This document shows, in pieces, positions 7,595 through 12,392 of a stretch of DNA of 12,392 nt. Position 1 is the first letter of the stretch. Every line of letters begins with the position of its first letter. The notes below the pieces were generated by a model that did not search any database, was not told where the DNA came from, and saw nothing but the letters and a program-made list of their open reading frames with translations. Origin of the DNA: Gemmatimonadota bacterium (GTDB lineage Bacteria > Gemmatimonadota > Gemmatimonadetes > Gemmatimonadales > GWC2-71-9); the NCBI GenBank assembly GCA_003222235.1, contig QHVD01000295.1:1-12392 (forward strand), read 5' to 3'. The translations under genes were made by a program, and so were the position numbers.

Positions 7595-8547
7595 GCCGCT
7601 CCCCCACCCGCACCCGACACCTGCGTGAGCTGGTGGAACAGGTCCTCCAGGCTGCCCGCCTCCTGGTGCAGCTCGTACAGGGTCCAGCCCCGGGACTTGG
7701 CGAGGGCGAAGATCTCCGGCCGGAGGTCCTCACCGCGGTCCGCGGTGAGCGTCACCGCGGTCCGGCCGTTGCCGGCGCGCCGAGCAGGCTGGACCGTGCG
7801 CACTCCGGGGAGGTGTCTCAGCGCGTCGGCCACTCCCTCGCCCGCCGCCTCGACGGAGATCTCGACGGCGCCCTCGGCCTGCCGGACCAGGCGGTCCACC
7901 GGGCCATCCGCCACGATCTTGCCGCGAGCGATGATCAGAAGCCGCGAGCAGGTCTGCTCGACCTCGGAGAGCACGTGGGTCGAGAGGATGACGGTGCGCT
8001 CCTTTCCGAGCGCTCCGATGAGCCGTCGGATCTCGGCGCGCTGGTTCGGGTCGAGACCCTCGGTTGGCTCGTCGAGGACGAGCAGGTCGGGGCGGTGCAG
8101 GATCGCCTGGGCGAGGCCGACGCGCTGGCGATAACCCTTCGACAGCTCGCCGATGGGCCGGTAGAAGACGCCCTCGGTCCCGGTGGCGGTGACCGCGGCG
8201 TCGAGCGCCTGCGTGCGGGTGCGCCCGGCGAGCTCCCGCAGGTCGGCGATAAACGCCAGGTAGTCGCTCACCAGCATGTCGCCGTACAGGGGGTTGTTCT
8301 CGGCGAGATAGCCGATCCGGCGCTTCGCCTCGCGCGCCGCCTCGGCAAGCCGCACACCATCGAGCGTGATCTCGCCCGCGTCCGGCTCGTAGTACTGGGT
8401 GATGAGGCGCATCGTGGTCGTCTTCCCGGCGCCATTGGGCCCGAGGAAGCCGACCACCTGACCGCGATCGACCGCGAATGATACCTGGTCGACCGCCGTC
8501 ACGCCGTTGAATCGTTTGGAAACGCCTTCGAGGGAGAGGAAAGACAT
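7591..8547 (-). CDS. ABC transporter ATP-binding protein, GldA-like
   Basis: This 318-residue cytoplasmic ATPase would drive the fused permease that follows. It shows Walker A GPNGAGKTT (36-44), signature LSKGYRQRVGLAQ (135-147), Walker B LLVLDEP (155-161) and the switch His191 in LSTHVL. Its Q-loop region reads GYLAENNPLYGDM (79-91), with Glu where most ABC ATPases have Gln. That matches my recollection of the GldA type (E-x-NPLY). After about residue 225 comes a C-terminal accessory domain typical of ABC-2 exporters. It starts at ATG 8545-8547 without a good ribosome site and ends in a 4-nt overlap with the permease gene, so it is the first gene of a coupled three-gene operon. Confidence 0.93.
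   Translation of the reverse strand: MSFLSLEGVSKRFNGVTAVDQVSFAVDRGQVVGFLGPNGAGKTTTMRLITQYYEPDAGEITLDGVRLAEAAREAKRRIGYLAENNPLYGDMLVSDYLAFIADLRELAGRTRTQALDAAVTATGTEGVFYRPIGELSKGYRQRVGLAQAILHRPDLLVLDEPTEGLDPNQRAEIRRLIGALGKERTVILSTHVLSEVEQTCSRLLIIARGKIVADGPVDRLVRQAEGAVEISVEAAGEGVADALRHLPGVRTVQPARRAGNGRTAVTLTADRGEDLRPEIFALAKSRGWTLYELHQEAGSLEDLFHQLTQVSGAGGGAA
7599..7605 (-). promoter_or_regulatory. Shine-Dalgarno site deciding the GTG start of the GldF-GldG fusion
   Basis: On the minus strand GGGGGAG lies 4 nt before GTG 7592-7594, inside the last codons of the ATPase gene. It supports the GTG start and coupled translation through the GTGA overlap. Confidence 0.55.
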
Positions 8548-8568
8548 AAGGGCAGTAGCGCCTAGTTC

Positions 8569-8590
8569 TGCCGCAAGATGCTAAGCGGCA
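8569..8590. repeat. Short hairpin in the gap upstream of the ABC operon
   Basis: TGCCGC (8569-8574) and GCGGCA (8585-8590) pair perfectly around a 10-nt loop. A second, looser pair, CCACCG (8609-8614) and CGGTGG (8634-8639), lies nearer the peptidase stop. Neither has a T tract. They could help end the peptidase transcript or mark an operator over the candidate promoter; the sequence alone does not decide. Confidence 0.35.
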
Positions 8591-8606
8591 TCGGCCGAGT
8601 GTTCAA
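8578..8606 (-). promoter_or_regulatory. Candidate sigma-70 promoter of the ABC operon
   Basis: On the minus strand TTGAAC (8601-8606) and TAGCAT (8578-8583) are separated by 17 nt, each with 4 of 6 consensus matches. The start point would be near 8571, giving a leader of about 24 nt before ATG 8547. The location, in the only gap between the peptidase and the ABC operon, is right. It overlaps a hairpin at 8569-8590. Confidence 0.4.
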
Positions 8607-8650
8607 GCCCACCGCGATGCAGTTGGTAACGGGCGGTGGTGAGACGCCAT

Positions 8651-10944
8651 CTATTGGGCCCCGGCGAGCTGCTCCAGCTGCCCGGCGGCCCGGTTGATGA
8701 TGTCGGTCTCCGCACCGAGGCTCTGGGCGGCCCGGGCGATCTGCTCCTCCGCTTCCTTCCAGCTCTTCTGCTCGATCGCCTCGCGGACCCCCGGCATCGT
8801 CTTCACGCCGTAGCCCGTGTACAGACCCGGGGCGTAGATCCGGTGCCGGTACCAGGGGCGCCCCGGCAGGCCGTCGGCGCTCGTGAGGGCGCGTTCGGCC
8901 TGCAGGCCTGCACGAGCGTCGCGTTGATCGCCCGGGCCTCGGGTCGGGCCAGCGCCGCACCGCCATTCCTCTGGCCGTTGGTGAGCGCCTTCTCATAGCG
9001 GTCCGCGGCGCGGGAGAGCGCCGCGAGCGCGTTCTCGAGCTGGGCGAAGCTGAGGTACGGCGGGACCTCCTCCTTCACCGGCGGCGCGAGCGGCTCGCGG
9101 GGATCGTCGGTGGCGCTGAAGACGCCCTCGTCGATCTGGCGGTTCCTCTCCTTGACCTCGTCCTGCTTGTCCTTCAAGAGCTTCTGGAGCTCGCGCACGT
9201 AGCCCCCGACGGTCTCCGCGAAGTCGCCGAACTCGTAGGGCAAGAGCTCGGCATCGGCGAGCCGCATCACGGCGGTGCCGACCGTCTGGGCGAGGGCGCG
9301 GCCGTACACGAACGACGTATCGTCGAACGTCGTGTACCACTTGAAGTCGTCGTAGATGGAGTGGTAGACGCCGCCCCCGCCTTCGCCGCCGTAGCCGAGG
9401 TTGAGCGAGGCGATCCCAGCGTGCTGGAGGAACGGCGTGAAATCCGAGCCCGAGCCCAGGGCGGAGATGCGCAGGTCGGCCCGGTGGCGCGCCTCCTCGC
9501 GGGCGTCGGGGGTGTGCGCGTCGGCGAGGGCCCGGGCCTGGCTGCGCTTCCAGACGCTCACCTTCGTCTCGGGGTCCTCGATGTCCCGGGCGACCTCGTT
9601 GATGAACCGTTCGAGGGAGTGCGAGCCGCCCACGTCCAGGTAACCACGATCGTTCGTGTCGCTGTTCAAGTAGACCGCCCCCCTCGTGGCGAGCTCGTCG
9701 GCGTGGGCCTCCACCCATTCCGTGGATCCGAGCAGCGCGGGCTCTTCACCGTCCCAGGCGGCGTAGATGATCGTGCGGCGCGGCGTCCACCCCTGCCGCA
9801 GGAGCGTCCCGAACGCCCGCGCTTCCTCGAGCAGCGGCGCCTGGCCGGAAAGCGGGTCCTGGGCGCCGTTCACCCACGCGTCGTGGTGGTTGCCACGGAT
9901 GATCCACGCGTCCGGCTCGGCGGAGCCGGGGATGCGGGCGATCACGTCGTACAGCGTCTTCGTGCCCCAGTCGGACTTCACCCGCAGGTGCACCTTCGCG
10001 GGCCCGGGGCCGACGTGGTAAGTGATCCCGAGCCCGCCGCGCCAGCCGTCGGGCGCGGTACGCCCTCCAACCGCGGCGAGCAGCGGCTGCGCATCGGCGT
10101 ACGAGATCGGCAGCACGGGAATCTTGGTGATCGTCTGCGCCTGCTGGAGGGACAGCCGCTTCGCGTCCTTCGTGGCTCCGACGCCGGGCGTGAGCGGATC
10201 GCCGGGATAGACCGGCATGTCCATCACGCTGCCGCGTTGCACCCCGTCCATCGGCCGCCAGGGTCCCTGCGGGTACACGTCGCCCTGAGCGTAGCCATCG
10301 TCCCTCGGGTCCGAGAAGATGAGGCAGCCCACGGCGCCGTGTTCGGCGGCGACTTTCGGCTTGATGCCGCGCCACGAAGCGCCATAGCGCGCGATTACGA
10401 TCGCGCCCTTGACCGACACCCGCATTCGATCCAGCTGCTCGTAGTCCGCCGGAATGCCGTAGTTGACGTACACGAGCGGCGCGGTGACGTCGCCGTCGGC
10501 GGAGTAGGCATTGTACGTCGGGAGCTGCTCCGCCTGCTGGGAGGACGTCGGATCGCCCGGGACGGGTGGCTCCTGAAGCTTCGCGCGGAACCTGGTCGGT
10601 TCGAGGAGCTCCACCGCCCGCTCCTTGGGCGTGGGGAAGAGCACGTCGAAGGTCTCGATGTGCGCGTCGAGGCCGAAGCTCTTGAACTTCGCGAGGATCC
10701 ATTCGGCGTTGTCGTGGTCGTATGGCGAGCCGACGTGGTGGGGCCGCGCCGAGAGACGGCGCATGTACTCGCGCAGGGAATCAGGGCTCGGGATGGCGCG
10801 GAATTTCGCCTCCCATTCGCGCTCGACCTTGGCGGCCTCGGCGCCGAAGCCGCGCAGGTCGTCGTTGGGCGGAGGGGCAGCGGCCGCCGCCACGAGCAAG
10901 CTCGCCAGGACATAGGAGATCACGGGTGCCGTGACAGCACGCAT
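8651..10944 (-). CDS. Exported M28 metallopeptidase, glutamate carboxypeptidase II-like, frameshifted near the C-terminus
   Basis: A zinc aminopeptidase/carboxypeptidase of the family of human GCPII. It begins at ATG 10942-10944 with GAGG 9 nt upstream and a signal peptide (about 1-23). A PA domain inserts near 130-300. The catalytic domain has every di-zinc residue: His353 in GNHHDAW, Asp363 in NGAQDPLSG, catalytic Glu400 and ligand Glu401 in WDGEEPALLG, Asp429 in LNSDT and His528 in VYHSIYDDF, matching GCPII H377, D387, E424, E425, D453 and H553. From about 570 follows the transferrin-receptor-like dimerisation domain. After residue 680 the frame is lost at a duplicated 8-bp unit (8897-8912) and translation as written ends at 8803. 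Removing one unit restores the family-like end (ALTSADGLPGRPWYRHRIY and so on, ending QLEQLAGAQ) to TAG 8651-8653, 761 aa. The substrate is probably an extracellular peptide. Confidence 0.9.
8897..8912. repeat. Exact 8-bp tandem duplication causing the M28 frameshift
   Basis: GGCCTGCA occurs twice in direct succession (8897-8904 and 8905-8912). On the coding strand this turns CAGGCCGAACGC into CAGGCC-TGCAGGCC-GAACGC, adding 8 nt and changing frame. The array contains overlapping palindromes (GGCCTGCAGGCC and TGCAGGCCTGCA), which favour strand slippage. One unit is in frame; two are not. Confidence 0.9.
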
Positions 10945-10990
10945 CGGGAAAGACCTCGCTGGAGTCGGGACCGAGCGACTGGAAACAATA

Positions 10991-11007
10991 TCCCGGCCTT
11001 GACGGGA
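10991..11007. repeat. REP-like extragenic palindrome
   Basis: TCCCG and CGGGA pair around a 7-nt loop, and the following bases read AACGACAGG. From memory this resembles the extragenic palindromes common in many bacterial genomes, of the form TTCCCGC-loop-GCGGGAATGAC. It lies between divergent genes, just before the inverted-repeat arm, and may belong to the same dispersed element. Confidence 0.4.
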
Positions 11008-11026
11008 ACGACAGGGTCCAGTCCTC

Positions 11027-11063
11027 GGGACCTGATGGCCCGCTTGCTGTAGACTCGCGATGG
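11027..11063 (+). repeat. Left arm of a 37-bp inverted repeat flanking the glycosyltransferase
   Basis: The reverse complement of this segment matches 11868-11904 at 33 of 37 positions by hand alignment. The match includes an unbroken run, TCGCGAGTCTACAGCAA, of 17 bases. It lies 37 nt before the glycosyltransferase start codon. Confidence 0.75.
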
Positions 11064-11100
11064 AGTTACGTGTTGTTCACCGTTCGCTTGGGTCGAGCTC

Positions 11101-11940
11101 ATGGCCGGTCTGGCTACACGCACGCAGCCGAGAATCGCCCTCACCGTCGTGGTCCCGACGCTGAACGAGGGGGCTCAGATCGGGGACGCGATCAACGCGC
11201 TGCCCTTCGCGGACGAGGTGATCGTCGCCGACGGCGGATCGACCGACGATACGGTGGCGATCGCCCGAGCGCGCGGGGCCACGGTCATCGAGCGTGCAGG
11301 GGTGACTATCGCGGCGCAGCGCAACGCCGCGATCGCGCGCGCGCGGAACGAGTGGGTGTTCGCCCTCGACGCGGACGAGCGCATCACGGACGCGCTGTGG
11401 CAAGAGCTGAGGGAGGTGGTGGCGGCGCCCGCCCATCGCGTGTACCGCGTGCGGCGCATGAACTCCTTCCTCGGACGCGAGCGGCGCCGCGGCCGATGGG
11501 GTCGCGACTGGCAGGTCCGTCTGTTCACGCGCGAGCGCCGGTTCGTTCCCGATCGGGTGCACGAGCGCCTCGAGCCGGCTCCCGATGCCGGCAGCCTTCG
11601 CGCCTCTCTCGGGCACGTTCCGTATCGGGACTTGAGGCACCATCTCGAAAAAATGATCGTTTACGCGCGCTGGGGCGCCGAGCAACTGCACGCGCGCGGC
11701 CGCCGGGCGACGTTGTGGGAGCTGGCGTTTCGTCCGGCGTGGCGCTTCGTTCGCGACTACGTCGTCTACGCGAGCTGGCTCGACGGCGCGTTCGGGTTCC
11801 TCACGTCCGCCCTGGCCGCGTACTCTTGCTTCGTCAAATACGCCTATCTCTGGGAGCTGGGCCGGCTCCGTCGCGAGTCTACAGCAACCAGGCCATCAGC
11901 TCCCAGTGAAGTTGACAGACGCCAAGCCGCAGGCGGTTGA
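11101..11940 (+). CDS. Family 2 glycosyltransferase, WaaE/KdtX-like
   Basis: This 279-residue GT-A enzyme transfers a sugar from a nucleotide donor to an envelope glycan. It resembles the WaaE/KdtX beta-1,4-glucosyltransferases that modify the lipopolysaccharide inner core. Visible features are the first strand and loop ALTVVVPTLNEG (13-24), the nucleotide-binding ADGGSTDDT (43-51), AAQRNAAIARARNEWVFALD leading to the metal-binding DADER (90-94), and RVHERLEP (152-159). The hydrophobic C-terminal part (about 215-253, including AYSCFVKYAYLWELGRL) suggests membrane contact. The final 25 or so residues, from about 256, overlap the right arm of an inverted repeat and look unlike an enzyme core, so the tail may have been recoded by the repeat. 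The ATG has only a weak GGGTCGAG ribosome site. The acceptor is unknown. Confidence 0.85.
   Translation: MAGLATRTQPRIALTVVVPTLNEGAQIGDAINALPFADEVIVADGGSTDDTVAIARARGATVIERAGVTIAAQRNAAIARARNEWVFALDADERITDALWQELREVVAAPAHRVYRVRRMNSFLGRERRRGRWGRDWQVRLFTRERRFVPDRVHERLEPAPDAGSLRASLGHVPYRDLRHHLEKMIVYARWGAEQLHARGRRATLWELAFRPAWRFVRDYVVYASWLDGAFGFLTSALAAYSCFVKYAYLWELGRLRRESTATRPSAPSEVDRRQAAGG
11868..11904 (-). repeat. Right arm of the 37-bp inverted repeat, inside the glycosyltransferase 3' end
   Basis: This is the inverted partner of 11027-11063 (33 of 37 matches). It encodes approximately residues 256-268 of the glycosyltransferase. The arms are about 0.8 kb apart and enclose nearly the whole gene. 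Confidence 0.75.
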
Positions 11941-11955
11941 CAGCCACCGAAGGCG

Positions 11956-12162
11956 CTAGGCCAGCGTGATATCGTGCTCGATGACGACCGCGGTGGGGAG
12001 GCCGGCGATCTCGAGCCTGGCGCGCGCTTTGAGGGTTTCGTTCCCACGGAGCTTCCCCGAGCTCACGGCCGCGTAGACCGTTTTCTCGATCTCGCGCTGC
12101 GCGGTGACTCCGAAGTCCTTCAGGAACTTGCGAACGGAGATGTTGAAGGCGTCCTCGTTCAT
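11956..12162 (-). CDS. DUF6494 family small protein
   Basis: A 68-residue protein of unknown function. It begins MNEDAFNISVRKFLKDFGVT and continues QREIEKTVYAAVSSGKL, then a basic LKARARLEIAGL and an acidic end with EHDITLA. I recognise this pattern as DUF6494 from memory. There is no signal peptide or membrane segment, so it is probably a small cytosolic protein, mostly helical in the first half. It starts at ATG 12160-12162 with GGGTGA 4 nt upstream, 23 nt after the di-heme protein stop, so the two may be co-transcribed. Its stop lies 15 nt from the end of the convergent glycosyltransferase, with no terminator hairpin visible between them. Confidence 0.75.
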   Translation of the reverse strand: MNEDAFNISVRKFLKDFGVTAQREIEKTVYAAVSSGKLRGNETLKARARLEIAGLPTAVVIEHDITLA

Positions 12163-12185
12163 GCCGTCACCCGGTGCCGTGTTGG

Positions 12186-12392
12186 TTACAGGGACTTGAG
12201 AAACGCGATCAGCGCCGCCTGCCCGGCGCCCGAGAGCCCGTTGAACCGGTCTCGCGTCCCCGTCGCTTCTCCGCCGTGCAGCTTGATCGCCTGCTCGAGC
12301 GTCGTGGCGGCGCCATCGTGCAGGAAGCGCTTCGCGAACCGCAGGCCGATCAGCGGCTCGGTCCGGAAATCGGATGGCGTCGCCAGGCCCAG
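12186..12392 (-). CDS. Di-heme oxidoreductase (DHOR/DUF1111) C-terminal fragment
   Basis: Partial gene running off the right edge: only the last 68 residues and the TAA at 12186-12188 are present. The segment RTEPLIGLRFAKRFLHDG followed by TTLEQAIKLHGGEA and ending in GQAALIAFLKSL matches the C-terminal end of the DHOR family (PF06537, also called thiol oxidoreductase), related to di-heme cytochrome c peroxidases. These are exported c-type cytochromes of the periplasm. No CxxCH heme motif falls in the visible part; those would lie upstream, outside the window. The following DUF6494 gene is 23 nt away on the same strand. Confidence 0.8.
   Translation of the reverse strand: MGLATPSDFRTEPLIGLRFAKRFLHDGAATTLEQAIKLHGGEATGTRDRFNGLSGAGQAALIAFLKSL

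Larger units (their letters stand above)
10945..11100. other. Divergent intergenic region between the peptidase and the glycosyltransferase
   Basis: This 156-nt gap separates two divergent genes, so it should hold both promoters, but I see no pair of boxes good enough to call. It contains the peptidase ribosome site (GAGG as read on the minus strand, 10954-10957), a palindrome at 10991-11007 and the left arm of the inverted repeat at 11027-11063. Confidence 0.5.

Noticed and set aside
8562..8996. Open frame on the minus strand following the peptidase, 144 codons
   Set aside because: It is an Arg/Pro/Gly-rich out-of-frame reading of the peptidase end; the third frame gives the family-like C-terminus instead.
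9361..11052. Long plus-strand open frame (563 codons) opposite the peptidase
   Set aside because: It is antisense to a gene with complete zinc motifs and has the Arg/Val/Gly-rich composition of a high-GC shadow; no domain is visible.
11070..11909. Open frame of 279 codons in another plus frame over the glycosyltransferase
   Set aside because: The frame from 11101 contains the family 2 motifs; this one is Arg-rich without motifs.
1..12392. CRISPR arrays, tRNA or rRNA genes, and insertion sequences
   Set aside because: I saw no regularly spaced repeats, no cloverleaf-like segment in the gaps and no transposase; gaps are too short for most of these.

Overview
The window is a high-GC bacterial chromosomal segment (about two-thirds G+C by eye) with dense gene packing. 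The genes resemble those of a Gram-negative, soil-type phylum. Gemmatimonadota is my best guess, from the fused GldF-GldG operon with a DUF4340 partner, the secreted M28 carboxypeptidase and the DUF6494 and di-heme oxidoreductase pair. That assignment is inference; no rRNA or other marker is present. I see no tRNA, rRNA, CRISPR array, insertion sequence or prophage.

Layout. (1) 1-218 has no convincing gene but holds three small hairpins. (2) 219-819 (+) is a broken or frameshifted exported JAB/MPN-like metalloprotease gene. (3) 841-4309 (-) is a translation and nucleotide cluster transcribed prs > rplY/ctc > pth > ychF, an arrangement resembling the classic prs-ctc-pth order. (4) 4369-8547 (-) is an ABC transporter operon: GldA-like ATPase > GldF-GldG fusion > DUF4340 protein. 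Transcription may continue into prs across a 59-nt gap. (5) 8651-10944 (-) is an exported M28 (glutamate carboxypeptidase II-like) peptidase whose dimerisation domain is thrown out of frame by an exact 8-bp tandem duplication. (6) 11101-11940 (+) is a family 2 glycosyltransferase of the WaaE/KdtX type, bracketed by a 37-bp imperfect inverted repeat. (7) 11956-12392 (-) holds a DUF6494 small protein and the C-terminal end of a di-heme (DHOR) cytochrome-type protein that runs off the window.

Points that alter a default annotation. The pth gene lacks an ATG, GTG or TTG start before its conserved N-terminal motif. It must begin at a CTG three bases after the rplY stop, in the same reading frame as rplY. 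The rplY and prs genes start downstream of the longest possible start codons. Two genes (the M28 peptidase and the JAB/MPN-like protein) are split by frame changes. No wholly new multi-gene defence or mobile system is evident; the most unusual signals are these frame anomalies and the repeat around the glycosyltransferase.
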